A DNA stretch of 64,000 nt from Agreia pratensis (GCF_900177685.1 NZ_FXAY01000001.1:1-64000); one strand, 5' to 3'. Positions 44,310 through 57,819 are shown, numbered from the stretch's first letter. The notes: generated by a model not told the origin, from the letters alone. Numbers and translations are program-made.

Positions 44310-44882
44310 GTGACCATCGACTGGCTGACACTGCAGAACACTGCGCACGCCGAGTTCGCCGCTCGACTCTCGGCGGTGAGCGACTGGAATGCGCCCACGC
44401 CCGACAGCGACTGGAACACGCGCCAGCTCGTCACCCATGTCATCGAGGAGCAGCAGTGGGTGCCGCTGCTGCTCGAAGGGCGCAGCCTGCGACAGGCGCG
44501 ATCGCTCAAGCGACCGTTGTCGAGCGACCTCGCTGCCGAATGGGACAGGTATTCGAAGGCGGCCACCGACGCCTGGCAGTCGGCGGCACCGGATGCGCAG
44601 GTGCAGCTCTCGTACGACACCGTGACGGTCACCGAGTACCTGCGCGAGCAGGTCTCCGATGTCACGATCCACACCTGGGATCTGGCGCGTGCGACCCGCT
44701 CGGCGGAGACCATCGACGAAGAGCTGATCGCCGCTGTCTGGACCGTCTTCGAACCGCAGAAAGAGACGCTCGAGGCGTCAGGTCTCTTCAGCTCCCCGGT
44801 TCCCGTTCCCGAGCACGCATCGCTGCAGTCGAAGCTGCTCGCTCTGACGGGACGCGACGACAGGCTTCCGCTCTCCGCGTAG
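44310..44882 (+). CDS. TIGR03086/maleylpyruvate isomerase N-terminal-type protein
   Basis: A 190-residue protein related to the DinB-like/mycothiol-dependent maleylpyruvate isomerase N-terminal group (TIGR03086). I choose the GTG at 44310 because AGGAG lies 7 nt upstream; an ATG at 44280 in the same frame lacks a ribosome-binding site. Family features are DWNTRQLVTHVIEEQQW (the metal-ligand His) and DVTIHTWDLARA (second His/Asp). Members bind metal through three His and may use mycothiol as cofactor; the substrate is unknown. The C-terminal PLQ-like end fits the family. Monocistronic. Confidence 0.85.
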   Translation: MTIDWLTLQNTAHAEFAARLSAVSDWNAPTPDSDWNTRQLVTHVIEEQQWVPLLLEGRSLRQARSLKRPLSSDLAAEWDRYSKAATDAWQSAAPDAQVQLSYDTVTVTEYLREQVSDVTIHTWDLARATRSAETIDEELIAAVWTVFEPQKETLEASGLFSSPVPVPEHASLQSKLLALTGRDDRLPLSA

Positions 44883-44893
44883 CCGCAGAAGTA

Positions 44894-44913
44894 TGCACGT
44901 TCATGAATGCGCA
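44894..44913. promoter_or_regulatory. 20-bp imperfect palindrome upstream of SDR gene
   Basis: TGCACGTTCATGAATGCGCA reads nearly the same on both strands; two positions in each arm differ. It is centred on TTCATGAA, 56 nt upstream of the SDR start, and could be an operator. Confidence 0.35.
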
Positions 44914-44968
44914 ATAACCTGTGATCTAGGCGGCGAACCCGAGAACCCGCCGCGCACCGAGGAGCCTC

Positions 44969-45898
44969 ATGTCGACCGCAGCAGCGCTGTCCATTCCCGA
45001 TCAGCACGGCAAACGTGTGATCATCACCGGCGCCAACAGCGGTCTCGGACTCGAGGCAGCACGCCGCATGGCGGCAGCCGGTGCTCACGTGGTGATGGCT
45101 GCGCGAACGGCAGAGAAGAACACTGACGCCGCCGAGACGATTCAGAAGGCTGTTCCGAACGCCTCGCTCCAACTCGAGAGCCTCGACCTCGCCTCGCTGG
45201 CGAGTGTGGAGGCGTTCGCCGACCGGATGATCGCCGAAAAAGCGCCCACCGACATCCTGATCAACAACGCGGGAGTCATGGCGGTGCCCACGAGGCACAC
45301 GACAGATGATGGTTTCGAGCTGCAGTTCGGCACGAACCATCTCGGTCACTTCGCCCTCACCGCACGTCTGCTCCCGACGCTGACAGCCGCTGAGGCGCCC
45401 CGCGTCGTCACCCTGTCGAGCGTGATGCACTGGATCGGTCGGATACGATTCGGCGACCTCAACGCCGAGAAGAAGTACAACGCGTGGCTCGCCTACGGCC
45501 AGTCGAAGCTGGCGAACCTGCTCTTCGCCCACGAGTTGCAGCGCCGCAGCGACGCAGCCGGATGGGGTCTGCTGAGCGCCGCGGCGCATCCGGGTTCGAG
45601 CCGCACGAATCTGCAGAGCGCGGGCCCTCAGCTGGGTCGCGACAAGCCGGCCAACGCGTTCATCGAGCGCTTCATGCAGTCACCCGGGCTGTCGCAGAGT
45701 GCCGAGCAGGGCGCGGAGCCCGAGCTGTTCGCCGCGACCTGGGCGAGCGTCTCAGGCGGCGACTACGTAGGGCCGACCGGGGCATTCGGTCTCACGGGCC
45801 CTCCCGGCCGCGCGAAGCAGAGCCGACGAGCCCTTGATCAGAGGGTGGCCATGCGACTGTGGACCGCGTCAGAAGACCTGACGGGCATCGACTTCTAG
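44969..45898 (+). CDS. Short-chain dehydrogenase/reductase
   Basis: A 309-residue SDR resembling WW-domain oxidoreductase/retinol-dehydrogenase-like members. The cofactor motif [16 protein letters not shown] starts near residue 20; the central NNAGVM and the catalytic YGQSKLANL (Tyr-x3-Lys) with a preceding Ser in LSSVMHW are intact. Preference for NADP is likely because of the basic AART after beta2, but not certain. Substrate unknown. It converges with gatB. A near-palindrome upstream may be its operator. Confidence 0.93.
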   Translation: MSTAAALSIPDQHGKRVIITGANSGLGLEAARRMAAAGAHVVMAARTAEKNTDAAETIQKAVPNASLQLESLDLASLASVEAFADRMIAEKAPTDILINNAGVMAVPTRHTTDDGFELQFGTNHLGHFALTARLLPTLTAAEAPRVVTLSSVMHWIGRIRFGDLNAEKKYNAWLAYGQSKLANLLFAHELQRRSDAAGWGLLSAAAHPGSSRTNLQSAGPQLGRDKPANAFIERFMQSPGLSQSAEQGAEPELFAATWASVSGGDYVGPTGAFGLTGPPGRAKQSRRALDQRVAMRLWTASEDLTGIDF

Positions 45899-45913
45899 CC
45901 CGTAGGCGCCCCG

Positions 45914-47431
45914 CTACTCCGGAAGAGCGGTCGCCCGCTCCAACACGAGTTCGCGCACGCGGGCGGCGTCGGCCTGACCCTTCATCGCCTTCATGACCGC
46001 CCCGATCACGGCGCCGGCGGCCTGCACCTTGCCGTCGCGGATCTTGGCCAGCACGTCGGGCTGGCTCTGCAGGGCTTCGTCGATGGCGGCGATCAGCGCC
46101 CCGTCGTCTGACACGACGGCGAGGCCACGTGCATCCACGACCTGCTGCGGGGTGCCCTCGCCGGCGATGACGCCCTCGAGAACCTGCCGTGCGAGGCGGT
46201 CGGTGAGCGTGCCGTCGTCGACGAGCGCCACGAGCTGAGCGACCTGAAGCGGTGTGACGAGCGTCGTCGCGTCGACACCCTGCGCGTTGGCCGTCCGGGC
46301 GATCTCGCCGGTCCACCACTTGCGCGCAGCTGCGGGCGAGGCACCGGCCGCCACGGTGTCGATAACTTCGTTGACCAGGCCGGAGTTGGTCAGGTCTTGG
46401 AACTCGAGGTCGGTGAAGTTCCACTCGGCCTTGAGACGGCGGCGACGGATCGCGGGAGCCTCGGGCAGAGCGGCACGCAGTTCCTCGATGAGCTCGTCCG
46501 AGGGAACGACGGGCAGCAGATCGGGCTCGGGGAAGTAGCGGTAGTCATCGGCGTCGGACTTGGGGCGGCCCGCGGAGGTCTCCCCCGTGTCTTCGTGCCA
46601 GTGCCGGGTCTCCTGCGTGATGGTTCCGCCCTCGTCGAGGATGGCGGCCTGGCGCTGGATCTCGTAGCGGATCGCGCGCTCGACGCTGCGCAGCGAGTTG
46701 ACGTTCTTCGTCTCGGTGCGGGTTCCGAGCGGCGCGGGGGGCTCGCCCTCGGGTGTGCGGCGGCGCAGCGAGATGTTCGCGTCGCAGCGCAGGTTTCCGC
46801 GCTCCATGCGCGCCTCAGAGATGCCGAGACCGACGACGATGTCGCGGATCGTCGACACATAGGCCTTGGCCAGCTCGGGGGCGTCGGCTTCGGCGCCGTA
46901 GATGATGTCTGTGACGATCTCGACGAGCGGCACACCGGCGCGGTTGTAGTCGACAAGCGAGTATTCGGCGCCCTGGATGCGACCGGTCGCGCCGCCCACG
47001 TGGGTGAGCTTTCCGGCGTCTTCTTCCATGTGTGCGCGCTCGATCGGCACGGTGAACATGCGGCCGTTCGGGAGCTCGACCTCGACCGAGCCCGCGAAGG
47101 CGATGGGCTCGTCGCTCTGCGAGATCTGGTAGTTCTTGGCCAGGTCAGGGTAGAAGTAGTTCTTTCGAGCGAATCGACTCGTGGGCGCGATGGAGCAGCC
47201 GAGGGCCAGACCCAGGCTGATGGCGTAGCGCACCGCCTGGCCGTTGACCACGGGGAGCGAACCCGGCAGGCCGAGGTCGACCGGTGTGATGTTGGTGTTG
47301 GGCTCGCCGCCGAAGTAGTTCGGGGCGTCTGAGAACATCTTCGTCTTGGTGCTGAGTTCGATGTGCACCTCGAAGCCGAGAACCGGCTCGAAGAGTTCGA
47401 GCGCGCGGTCGTAGTCCATCAATTTCGCCAT
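45914..47431 (-). CDS. gatB: Asp-tRNA(Asn)/Glu-tRNA(Gln) amidotransferase subunit B
   Basis: A 505-residue kinase subunit of GatCAB, which phosphorylates and amidates misacylated Glu-tRNA(Gln). It shows [21 protein letters not shown], the kinase-cradle [10 protein letters not shown] and [14 protein letters not shown], and ends in the YqeY-like tail domain ([20 protein letters not shown]). The ATG overlaps the gatA stop (TGATG at 47429-47433). The gatC-gatA-gatB order and the overlaps define a tight operon; ligA lies upstream, separated from gatC by a palindromic repeat. Confidence 0.98.
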   Translation of the reverse strand: MAKLMDYDRALELFEPVLGFEVHIELSTKTKMFSDAPNYFGGEPNTNITPVDLGLPGSLPVVNGQAVRYAISLGLALGCSIAPTSRFARKNYFYPDLAKNYQISQSDEPIAFAGSVEVELPNGRMFTVPIERAHMEEDAGKLTHVGGATGRIQGAEYSLVDYNRAGVPLVEIVTDIIYGAEADAPELAKAYVSTIRDIVVGLGISEARMERGNLRCDANISLRRRTPEGEPPAPLGTRTETKNVNSLRSVERAIRYEIQRQAAILDEGGTITQETRHWHEDTGETSAGRPKSDADDYRYFPEPDLLPVVPSDELIEELRAALPEAPAIRRRRLKAEWNFTDLEFQDLTNSGLVNEVIDTVAAGASPAAARKWWTGEIARTANAQGVDATTLVTPLQVAQLVALVDDGTLTDRLARQVLEGVIAGEGTPQQVVDARGLAVVSDDGALIAAIDEALQSQPDVLAKIRDGKVQAAGAVIGAVMKAMKGQADAARVRELVLERATALPE

Positions 47432-48966
47432 CAGACGGCTCCCTCATCGGTCGCGTTCATTTCACTGGAGGACAGGTCCGGTGCCTGGCTCAGAAGCGTG
47501 TGACCCCACTTCTCTTCGAGCAGTGCCTCGAGCGCCGCAGCGACGCCGTAGAGTCGGGCGTCTTCGCGCGCCGGCGCCAAGAACTGGATGCCGACAGGCA
47601 GTCCGTCTTCCGCGGCCAGGCCGGCGGGCACCGAGATTCCGGGGATACCGGCGAGGTTCGCGGGGATGGTCGCGATGTCGTTCAGATACATCGACAGCGG
47701 GTCGCCGGTCTTCTCGCCGAGTTTGAACGCCGTGGTGGGCGCCGTAGGCGATACGAGCACGTCGGCGTTGGCGAAGGCTGCGGCGAAGTCGCGCTGCACC
47801 AGCGTGCGCACCTTCTGGGCGCTGCCGTAGTAGGCGTCGTAGTAGCCAGCCGAGAGGGCGTACGTGCCGAGAATGATGCGACGCTTCGTCTCTGCTCCGA
47901 AGCCCTGTTCACGGGTGGCGCTCATCACGTCTTCGACCGTTCCGCCGCCCTTCGGATTGACCCGCAGGCCGAAGCGCACGGAGTCGAACTTGGCGAGGTT
48001 GCTGGAGGCCTCGGCGGGCATGATCAGGTAGTACGCGGCGATCGCGTGCTCGACGCTGGGAAGCTCGACCTCGGTGATGATCGCGCCCGCGCCCTCGAGA
48101 AGAGCCAGCGCTTCGCGGAAGCGCTCCATGACACCGGGCTGGAAACCATCGCCCTGGAGCTCTTTGATGACGCCGATGCGCAGACCCGCAACGTCGGCAT
48201 TGCGCACGGCCTCGGCGAACGAGGGCCACACGTCGGTGAGTGACGTGGAGTCGCGCGGGTCGTGGCCGCCGATCACATCGTGCAGCAGGGCCGAGTCGAG
48301 AACAGTGCGCGAGACCGGGCCGATCTGGTCGAGGCTGGAGGCGAGCGCGATGGCTCCGTAGCGGCTGACCCCGCCGTAAGTGGGCTTGAGGCCGACCGTG
48401 CCCGTGACATGCGCGGGCTGGCGGATGGAGCCGCCCGTGTCGCTGCCCAGGGCGAAGGGCGCTTCGAAGGCGGCGACCGCGGCCGCGGAGCCACCGCCGG
48501 AGCCTCCGGGGATGCGCTCGAGATCCCATGGGTTGTGCGTGGGGCCGTAGGCGGAGTGCTCGGTCGACGATCCCATCGCGAACTCGTCCATGTTGGTCTT
48601 GCCAAGCGAGACGAGGCCGGCGGCCCGCAGCTTGGTCATGACCGTGGCGTCGTAGGGCGGAACCCAGCCCTCGAGGATCTTGGAGCCGCTGGTGGTGGGC
48701 ATGCCCTTGGTGACGATGACGTCTTTGATGGCGATGGGCACGCCGGCCAGCGGGTGCAGCTGCTCGCCCGCTGCGCGGCGACGGTCGATGTCGGCGGCCT
48801 CCGCGAGGGCGCTGTCGGATGCGACGTGCAGGAACGCATGCACCGCGCCCTCGACCGCGGCGATGCGGTCGAGATGAGCCTGGGTGGCCTCGACCGAGGA
48901 GATGTCGCCGGCGGCGAGCTTGGTGGCGAGGGCGTCGGCTGTGAGCCTGGTGAGATCGTTCGTCAT
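47431..48966 (-). CDS. gatA: Asp-tRNA(Asn)/Glu-tRNA(Gln) amidotransferase subunit A
   Basis: A 511-residue amidase subunit of GatCAB. The Ser-cisSer-Lys triad is visible: Lys in [12 protein letters not shown], cis-Ser in [13 protein letters not shown], and nucleophile Ser in [12 protein letters not shown]. It hydrolyses glutamine (or asparagine) to supply ammonia to GatB. The ATG overlaps the gatC stop (TAATG at 48964-48968), and its stop overlaps the gatB start. The C-terminal tail is Ser/Glu-rich. Confidence 0.98.
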   Translation of the reverse strand: MTNDLTRLTADALATKLAAGDISSVEATQAHLDRIAAVEGAVHAFLHVASDSALAEAADIDRRRAAGEQLHPLAGVPIAIKDVIVTKGMPTTSGSKILEGWVPPYDATVMTKLRAAGLVSLGKTNMDEFAMGSSTEHSAYGPTHNPWDLERIPGGSGGGSAAAVAAFEAPFALGSDTGGSIRQPAHVTGTVGLKPTYGGVSRYGAIALASSLDQIGPVSRTVLDSALLHDVIGGHDPRDSTSLTDVWPSFAEAVRNADVAGLRIGVIKELQGDGFQPGVMERFREALALLEGAGAIITEVELPSVEHAIAAYYLIMPAEASSNLAKFDSVRFGLRVNPKGGGTVEDVMSATREQGFGAETKRRIILGTYALSAGYYDAYYGSAQKVRTLVQRDFAAAFANADVLVSPTAPTTAFKLGEKTGDPLSMYLNDIATIPANLAGIPGISVPAGLAAEDGLPVGIQFLAPAREDARLYGVAAALEALLEEKWGHTLLSQAPDLSSSEMNATDEGAV

Positions 48967-49265
48967 TACTGCTCCTCCCCCAGGATCGCGGTGACGCGGA
49001 AACGCGAGCCGTCGTGGTCGGGTGCCCCTGCCAGCGCCTCTTCGGCGGTGAGAGTCTGCCCCACGACGTCGTCGCGGAAGACGTTCTGCAGCGGAATCGG
49101 GTGGCTCGTCGCCGGCACGTCGGGAGTCGCGACCTCGGTGACCGTGGCCACGTGGTCCATGATCGACCCGAGTTCGCTGGTGAGCGACACGATCTCTTCG
49201 GGCGTCAACGCGATGCGGGCGAGGTTGGCGAGGTGAGTGACCTGCTCCTGCGTGATTTCGGACAT
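48966..49265 (-). CDS. gatC: Asp-tRNA(Asn)/Glu-tRNA(Gln) amidotransferase subunit C
   Basis: A 99-residue scaffold subunit that wraps around GatA and GatB. Seen are [19 protein letters not shown] and the DVLREDVV-like DVFRDD... region ([13 protein letters not shown]). The ATG at 49263-49265 starts MSEITQEQV; an upstream ATG that would add six residues is less likely. Its TAA overlaps the gatA ATG. First gene of the gatCAB operon; the palindromic repeat at 49331-49433 separates it from ligA. Confidence 0.96.
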   Translation of the reverse strand: MSEITQEQVTHLANLARIALTPEEIVSLTSELGSIMDHVATVTEVATPDVPATSHPIPLQNVFRDDVVGQTLTAEEALAGAPDHDGSRFRVTAILGEEQ

Positions 49266-49330
49266 GCTGCTCCGTGTCTTCATTCGGGGGGAGTTCGGAC
49301 GAACCCACCGATTCTACCGGAGGAGGTCGC

Positions 49331-49430
49331 GGTGATCTCGATACGTCGGCTCGCTGAGCGAGCCGACTACTCGATCAGCGCAGCACTGCCGCGCTGGTCG
49401 AGTAGGCCGCCCGCGGCCGTATCGAGACCA

Positions 49431-49433
<3 letters not shown>
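49331..49433. repeat. Nested palindromic (REP-like) element between ligA and gatC
   Basis: Two imperfect palindromes face each other. The left (49331-49380) holds CTCGATACG, a hairpin of GTCGGCTCGCTGAGCGAGCC type, and CTACTCGATCAGCG; the right (49391-49433) is the inverse, CGCTGGTCGAGTAG, a GCCGC-GCGGC hairpin and GTATCGAGACC. The right arm runs to the ligA stop codon (49431-49433). The arrangement resembles REP-type elements with a conserved CTCGATACG...CTACTCGA core. Only this copy was found by eye in the window. Confidence 0.85.
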
Positions 49434-52921
<3,488 letters not shown>

Positions 52922-52927
52922 GCAACG

Positions 52928-52933
52928 AGCTTA
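52928..52933 (-). promoter_or_regulatory. -10 element of mnmA, likely leaderless
   Basis: TAAGCT on the minus strand, 6 nt before the GTG start codon, no Shine-Dalgarno sequence. Confidence 0.5.
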
Positions 52934-52967
52934 CGTGAGGGGTACGACAGCGGGGCCGGGGTGGTGC

Positions 52968-53351
52968 TTACTCGGCCGGTGTCGTAGCCGCGGCGTCAGC
53001 CTCGGCCTGGGCCTTCATCGCGGCCTCGACGTCGAGCGCCTTGAGCTGAGCGACGAGGTCGGCCAGTGCGGGCGCAGGAAGCGACCCGGCCTGACGAAAC
53101 ACGGGAACGCCGTTCTTGAATGCCATGAGCGTCGGGATCGAGGTGATCTGCGCGGCGGCTGCGAGCTGCTGCTGGTCTTCGGTGTCGATCTTGCCGTAGA
53201 CGACATCGGCGTTGTCGTCGCTGGACTTCTCGAAGACGGGGGCGAACTGCTTACAGGGTCCGCACCAGTCGGCCCAGAAGTCGAGAAGAACGATCTCGTT
53301 CTCGGTGATGGTCTTGTCGAGGGAATCGGCGGTGACGGTAACGGTAGGCAA
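52968..53351 (-). CDS. trxA: Thioredoxin
   Basis: A 127-residue thioredoxin starting at TTG (53349-53351): AGGAGG lies 7 nt upstream and nothing comparable precedes the upstream in-frame ATG, which would add 21 residues. The WCGPCKQ redox motif sits near residue 31, LDFWADWCGPC precedes it, and cis-Pro follows in SIPTLMAF. The C-terminus has a 20-residue Ala/Glu-rich tail not found in compact thioredoxins. Standard dithiol-disulfide reductant of the cytoplasm. Separated from katA by a hairpin terminator. Confidence 0.94.
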   Translation of the reverse strand: MPTVTVTADSLDKTITENEIVLLDFWADWCGPCKQFAPVFEKSSDDNADVVYGKIDTEDQQQLAAAAQITSIPTLMAFKNGVPVFRQAGSLPAPALADLVAQLKALDVEAAMKAQAEADAAATTPAE

Positions 53352-53445
53352 AACGGGCCTCCTCGTGAAGCGTGTCGGTTGATGGTCGTGCGGTTCGCGA
53401 AACGCTACCCGCACGACCCGTACAACGAAACGGGGTTGCGCTTCA

Positions 53446-53477
53446 TTCCCCGGCCCGCCTCTGGGCGGGCCGGGGAA
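53446..53477 (-). terminator. Hairpin after catalase gene
   Basis: A perfect 14-bp GC-rich stem (53446-53459 with 53464-53477) closes a TCTG loop just downstream of the katA stop on the minus strand. No long U-tract follows. Confidence 0.8.
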
Positions 53478-53483
53478 CGTGCA

Positions 53484-54983
53484 CTACGAGCGGATGCCGA
53501 CCGTCTCGGGATCTTCGTTCGAGCCCGGCGCGCTCGGCTCCAGCGCCGCGGCGACCCGCGCACCGAGCGTCGCGTCGACGTTCGTCCAGTACTGCAGTAC
53601 CCGAACGAGCAGCTCGGGGTCGGTCACCTTCGAGACGTGACCGGCGATGTTTCCGACGAGGCGATCGCGCTGTGCGTCATCCATAACGTCGCGAACGAGG
53701 GTGCCGGCCTGACCGAAGTCATCATCGTCTGCATGCAGCGTCGCCGCCGCACGCACCATTTCTCCGTCGGACTCCCACCCGGCCTCAGCACCCGCACGGG
53801 CAGGGTCTGCGTGGGGGCCACCGTGCGAGTTCGGCGCGTAGACGGGGGTCTCCTCCGAGTTGAAGCCGTGGCGCATCGCGCCATCCTTCGAGTAGGAGTT
53901 GACCGGAGCGGTAGCCGCGTTCACCGGCAGCTGCGCATGGTTGGTTCCCACACGGTAGCGGTGCGCGTCGGCGTAGCTGAAGATGCGAGCAAGCAGCATC
54001 TTGTCGGGGCTGGCGGCGATTCCGGGAACGAAGTTCGACGGGGCGAACGTGGCCTGCTCGATCTGCGCGAAGTAGTTCTCCGGGTTGCGGGTCAGCGTCA
54101 TGGTGCCGACCTCGTGCAGCGGATAGTCCTCGTGCGGCCAGACCTTCGTGAGGTCGAACGGGTTGAAGCGGTAGGTCGCCGCGTCTGCATAGGGCATGAT
54201 CTGCACGCTCAGGGTCCAGCTCGGGTAGTCGCCGCGCTTGATGGCCTCGGAGAGGTCGCGGATGTGGAAGTCGGCGTCTTCTCCGGCGATACGGTCGGCG
54301 TCGGTCTGGCTCAGGATCTCGATGCCCTGATGGGTCTTGAAGTGGTACTTGACCCAGAAGCGCTCGCCCTGTGCGTTGATCCACTGGTAGGTGTGCGAGC
54401 CGAAGCCGTCCATGTTGCGCCATGAGGCGGGCAGACCGCGGTCGCCCATGAGCCAGGTCACCTGGTGCGCCGTCTCGGGAGACAGGGTCCAGAAGTCCCA
54501 CTGCATGTTGTGATCGCGCAGGTGGGTGCCGGGCAGGCGCTTCTGCGAGTGGATGAAGTCGGGGAACTTGATGCCGTCGCGAATGAAGAACACGGGGGTG
54601 TTGTTTCCGACGAGGTCGTAGTTGCCCTCATCGGTGTAGAACTTCAGCGCGAAACCGCGCGGGTCGCGCCATGTGTCGGGGCTCCCCTGCTCGCCGGCCA
54701 CGGTCGAGAACCGGGCAAGCATGTCGACGGATGCGCCGGGCTGGAAGAGGCTGGCGCGTGTGTAGGCGCTCACATCGTGGGTGGTGACGAACGTTCCGAA
54801 CGCGCCGCCGCCCTTCGCGTGCACGATGCGCTCCGGCACCTTCTCGCGGTTGAACTGGGCCAGCTTCTCGACCAGGTAGTGGTCGTGGAGTGTGATGGGA
54901 CCGTCGGCTCCGACGGTCTGCGAGTGCTCGTCGCTGACGACGGGCGCACCCGATTCGGTCGTGGTGAAAGCATCGGTGGACAT
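53484..54983 (-). CDS. katA: Catalase (monofunctional heme)
   Basis: A 499-residue clade-type small-subunit heme catalase that dismutates hydrogen peroxide. Catalytic His55 is in [12 protein letters not shown], the distal Asn lies in VGNNTPVFF, and the heme-ligating Tyr is in [14 protein letters not shown]. Other matches are [20 protein letters not shown] and [20 protein letters not shown]. The ATG at 54981-54983 is preceded by AAGGAGAACC. It follows the Fur/PerR-type repressor gene by 53 nt in the same direction, so both probably share a transcript with repressor first. Confidence 0.96.
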   Translation of the reverse strand: MSTDAFTTTESGAPVVSDEHSQTVGADGPITLHDHYLVEKLAQFNREKVPERIVHAKGGGAFGTFVTTHDVSAYTRASLFQPGASVDMLARFSTVAGEQGSPDTWRDPRGFALKFYTDEGNYDLVGNNTPVFFIRDGIKFPDFIHSQKRLPGTHLRDHNMQWDFWTLSPETAHQVTWLMGDRGLPASWRNMDGFGSHTYQWINAQGERFWVKYHFKTHQGIEILSQTDADRIAGEDADFHIRDLSEAIKRGDYPSWTLSVQIMPYADAATYRFNPFDLTKVWPHEDYPLHEVGTMTLTRNPENYFAQIEQATFAPSNFVPGIAASPDKMLLARIFSYADAHRYRVGTNHAQLPVNAATAPVNSYSKDGAMRHGFNSEETPVYAPNSHGGPHADPARAGAEAGWESDGEMVRAAATLHADDDDFGQAGTLVRDVMDDAQRDRLVGNIAGHVSKVTDPELLVRVLQYWTNVDATLGARVAAALEPSAPGSNEDPETVGIRS

Positions 54984-55036
54984 GGTTCTCCTTTGTAGAG
55001 GATCGGTCGACAGGACGAGAATACGGTCTGGCACTG

Positions 55037-55471
55037 TTAGCCAGTCTGGCAATTTGGACAGAGACCCCAGAAGTTCACTTCGGCGCTCTGTACCTGAAAG
55101 CCCGACGCCGACGACGGAACGAGGCACGGGCTGTGCCCGACCGCGCAGTCGACGTCTTCGACAGCTCCGCAGGCGGAACAGACGATGTGGTGGTGGTTGT
55201 CGTCGACGCGCCGCTCGTACAGGGCCGGCGAATGAGCCGGTTCGATGCGCCGCAGAAGACCCGCCTGAGAAAATGCCGCCAGAACTCCGTGCACGGCCTG
55301 CACGCTGGTTCCAGGCAACGAGGTTCGTATCGATTGGAAGATCCGCTCCGCATCGATGTGCGGCTCGCGTTCGATCACGTCGAGCACCGCCACGCGCGGT
55401 TCGGTCACCTTGAGGCCAACCGAGCGGATGCTGTCGGCCAGGGCCGCGGCATCCGTCACGTCTGTCGTCAT
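55037..55471 (-). CDS. Fur-family repressor, PerR/FurA/CatR type
   Basis: A 144-residue metal-sensing regulator. The winged helix covers residues ~20-90 ([34 protein letters not shown]). The metal region shows [10 protein letters not shown] (Cys-x2-Cys zinc half with the regulatory His) and the second pair CPNC near the C-terminus. Its gene precedes the catalase gene, the layout of peroxide-sensing FurA/CatR pairs. A 17-bp palindrome overlaps its promoter. Family knowledge: released from DNA by peroxide oxidation; here that is inferred from context. Confidence 0.92.
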   Translation of the reverse strand: MTTDVTDAAALADSIRSVGLKVTEPRVAVLDVIEREPHIDAERIFQSIRTSLPGTSVQAVHGVLAAFSQAGLLRRIEPAHSPALYERRVDDNHHHIVCSACGAVEDVDCAVGHSPCLVPSSASGFQVQSAEVNFWGLCPNCQTG

Positions 55472-55477
55472 GCACCC

Positions 55478-55506
55478 ACCCTAGTCGTATTTTGAATGAC
55501 TCAAAA
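55478..55506 (-). promoter_or_regulatory. Promoter and operator of the Fur/PerR-type gene
   Basis: A perfect palindrome TTTTGA-N5-TCAAAA (55490-55506) overlaps a -35-like TTTTGA (minus strand, 55501-55506), 17 nt from the -10 TAGGGT (55478-55483). The -10 is 6 nt before the ATG, so the transcript is probably leaderless and the palindrome blocks the promoter. Likely autoregulatory site of the repressor. Confidence 0.7.
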
Positions 55507-55568
55507 CATGAGGATTCGTGCGGCGACGAAACTCCGGGCGCGGCGGCTGCTCTACCTGAGTATTTCCC

Positions 55569-55588
55569 CAGTCTGCTGCGGCAGACTG
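55569..55588. promoter_or_regulatory. Palindrome immediately upstream of EEP-family gene
   Basis: CAGTCTGC (55569-55576) and GCAGACTG (55581-55588) form a perfect 8-bp inverted repeat around TGCG, 7 nt before the ATG of the EEP-family gene. It may be an operator, an mRNA hairpin at the ribosome-binding region, or both. Confidence 0.5.
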
Positions 55589-55595
55589 AAGCACG

Positions 55596-56573
55596 ATGTC
55601 TCTTCTTCATGAGACGCCCCGTGCGTCCACGTCTGCGACGCATCGACCATCTGCCGGTCGACGCGCCCTCAACGCCGTCGTCGTGGCCGCATCCCTCGTG
55701 CTCGCCGCCGTCATCGTGCTGCACAATCTCGTGCCCGATGTGGGAGGCCTCGGCCTCGTGATCGACTCCGCTGCTCCCTGGCTCGGGCTCGGCATTCCGA
55801 TCCTCTTCGTTCTCGCCGCCTTCGCTCGTCGCGGTCGTCCGTGGGTGGCAGCTCTCGTGCCTCTCGTGGCCTGGGTGCTGATGTTCGGCGCCTCGATCGT
55901 TCCGCTGAAGTGGACCGCGCCTCCCGCGAGTGCGTCGACGCTCACGGTCGCGAGTCAGAATGTCGAAGCGAGTTCAGGCACGGGTGCCGCGTCGGCCACC
56001 GATCTCGTCGCAACCGGGGCCGAGGTGGTCGCCATTCAGGAGATGGACGACGCGTCGCGCGCAGAGATCTCCTCGGTCCTCGATGGAGCCTACGAGTACT
56101 CCTACCAGGTGGGCACGGTCGGTCTCTGGAGCAGTTATCCGATTCTGAACGCGCAGCCTTGGGATCTGGGGCTGGGGTGGCAGCGGGCGCTCGCAGCCGA
56201 TCTCGAGACGCCAGACGGTCTCGTGAGCATCTATGTGATCCATGCGGCGTCGGCCCGCCTGGGCGATCACGGCGATCGCGACGAGATGCTCAAGAATCTC
56301 TCCGATGTGCTTCCGAACGACGAGAACGATCGCGTCATCGCGGTCGGCGACTTCAACGCCGCCTCCACAGACAGGGCGTTCAAGCCGATCCTGTCGCAGC
56401 TGTCGGAGCCGAATCAGAGCGACGGTCTCTTCGGGTTCACCTGGCCGTCCTCGCCCTTCGCTGTCACGCGACTCGACCATTTTCTGCAGCGCGGCATGGA
56501 TGTCACGAGCAACACCGTCATCCCGGCTGGCGGCAGCGACCACCTGGCGATCGTGGCCACGGTCAACCTCTAG
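55596..56573 (+). CDS. Membrane-anchored endonuclease/exonuclease/phosphatase (EEP) family protein
   Basis: A 325-residue protein. Three hydrophobic helices lie in the first ~110 residues ([49 protein letters not shown]). The EEP domain (about 118-325) shows [20 protein letters not shown] (metal Glu), VGDFNAAS (Asp-Asn) and the final [10 protein letters not shown] (Asp-His). These catalytic residues are complete, so phosphodiesterase or phosphatase activity is plausible; the domain probably faces outward. The target is unknown. It converges with the cysteine desulfurase and overlaps it by 4 nt. Confidence 0.9.
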   Translation: MSLLHETPRASTSATHRPSAGRRALNAVVVAASLVLAAVIVLHNLVPDVGGLGLVIDSAAPWLGLGIPILFVLAAFARRGRPWVAALVPLVAWVLMFGASIVPLKWTAPPASASTLTVASQNVEASSGTGAASATDLVATGAEVVAIQEMDDASRAEISSVLDGAYEYSYQVGTVGLWSSYPILNAQPWDLGLGWQRALAADLETPDGLVSIYVIHAASARLGDHGDRDEMLKNLSDVLPNDENDRVIAVGDFNAASTDRAFKPILSQLSEPNQSDGLFGFTWPSSPFAVTRLDHFLQRGMDVTSNTVIPAGGSDHLAIVATVNL

Positions 56574-57766
56574 CGTGCGTGTCCCAGCGGCACGACGCGG
56601 TCGCTGAGCCCGGCCTTCGACGCCTGCGCGAAGGCTCCCGGAAGCGCAGTGACGAGCGCATCGACGTCGGCAGCGGTCGTTCCGTGCCCGAGCGTGATGC
56701 GCAGCGCTCCCCTCGCATCGGCCTCGCTCAGGCCCATGGCCGTGAGCACGTGCGACGCCTCGGGAACGCCCGCCTGACAGGCTGATCCCGTCGACACGGA
56801 GAGTCCGGCCACGTCGAGCACGAAGAGAAGCGAGTCTCCCTCGCAGCCGGGGAAGGTGAAGTGGGCGTTGCCCGGGAGCCGGCCCGCGGCATCCGGATCG
56901 CCCTGCAGCACGGCCTCGGGCACGGCCCGCCGCACGTTCTCGACGAGCCGGTCACGAAGAACCCGAAGCTCGGCCGCGTGGGCGTCGACCTCAGCGGATG
57001 CGCGGAGCGCGGCGACGCCGAACGAGACAGCGCCGGCGACGTCCTGTGTTCCGCTGCGGCCGCGCTGCTGACTGCCACCGTGGAACAGGGGCACCACCTC
57101 GGCGGAGCGAGACAGCAGAAGCGCGCCCACCCCGACCGGGCCACCGATCTTGTGTGCCGAGATACTCATCGCAGCGGCGCCCGAGGCGTGGAAATCGAGT
57201 GGCAGATATCCGAATGCGGAGATGGCGTCGACGTGCGTCGGAATTCCGAACTCCGCCGCGATCGCTGTGAGCTCAGCCACCGGCTGAATCGTACCGACCT
57301 CGTTGTTCGCCCAGAGAACGGAGACGAGGGCGATGCTTTCGGGATCGCGTTCGATCGCCTCACGCAGCGTGTTCGGGTGCAGCCGGCCGAGCGAATCGAT
57401 CGGCAGCCACTCGAGCTCGGCCCCGTCATGGCTCTCGAGCCACTCGACGGCATCGATCGTCGCGTGGTGCTCGCCGCCGGGAACGAGGATGCGACGCCGC
57501 GGCTTTTCTTCTTGCCTCTTCCAGAACAGACCCTTGATTCCGAGGTTCACGGCCTCCGTGCCACCCGATGTGAACACGACCTCGACCGAATCGGCCGAGA
57601 CGCTGCCGGCGACATTCTCGCGGGCTTCTTCGAGCATCCGCTTGGCCTGCTGCCCCTGGCTGTGGATCGACGCGGGGTTGCCGACGACGCCGAGCGCCTC
57701 GATGTATGCGTCCCTCGCATCGGGAAGCATCGGCGTGGTGGCCGCATGGTCGAGGTAGACGGGCAC
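56570..57766 (-). CDS. Cysteine desulfurase (IscS/NifS-like)
   Basis: A 398-residue PLP enzyme that releases sulfur from cysteine as an enzyme-bound persulfide. The start MPVYLDHAATTP is the family N-terminus; FTSGGTEAVNL contacts PLP, the PLP-binding Lys is in ISAHKIGGPVGVG, and the catalytic Cys lies in VSTGSACQAG. It is probably the sulfur donor for MnmA. GTG start with GAAAGGG upstream. The gene overlaps the EEP gene tail-to-tail by 4 nt and diverges from glgX. Confidence 0.94.
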   Translation of the reverse strand: MPVYLDHAATTPMLPDARDAYIEALGVVGNPASIHSQGQQAKRMLEEARENVAGSVSADSVEVVFTSGGTEAVNLGIKGLFWKRQEEKPRRRILVPGGEHHATIDAVEWLESHDGAELEWLPIDSLGRLHPNTLREAIERDPESIALVSVLWANNEVGTIQPVAELTAIAAEFGIPTHVDAISAFGYLPLDFHASGAAAMSISAHKIGGPVGVGALLLSRSAEVVPLFHGGSQQRGRSGTQDVAGAVSFGVAALRASAEVDAHAAELRVLRDRLVENVRRAVPEAVLQGDPDAAGRLPGNAHFTFPGCEGDSLLFVLDVAGLSVSTGSACQAGVPEASHVLTAMGLSEADARGALRITLGHGTTAADVDALVTALPGAFAQASKAGLSDRVVPLGHAR

Positions 57767-57806
57767 GACGACCCTTTCCGTGATCTGTTCGAAACGTATG
57801 AATCAC

Positions 57807-57812
57807 TACTCT
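57807..57812 (+). promoter_or_regulatory. -10 element of second glgX gene, likely leaderless
   Basis: TACTCT, 7 nt before the ATG at 57820; no Shine-Dalgarno sequence. Confidence 0.4.
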
Positions 57813-57819
57813 AAGACGC

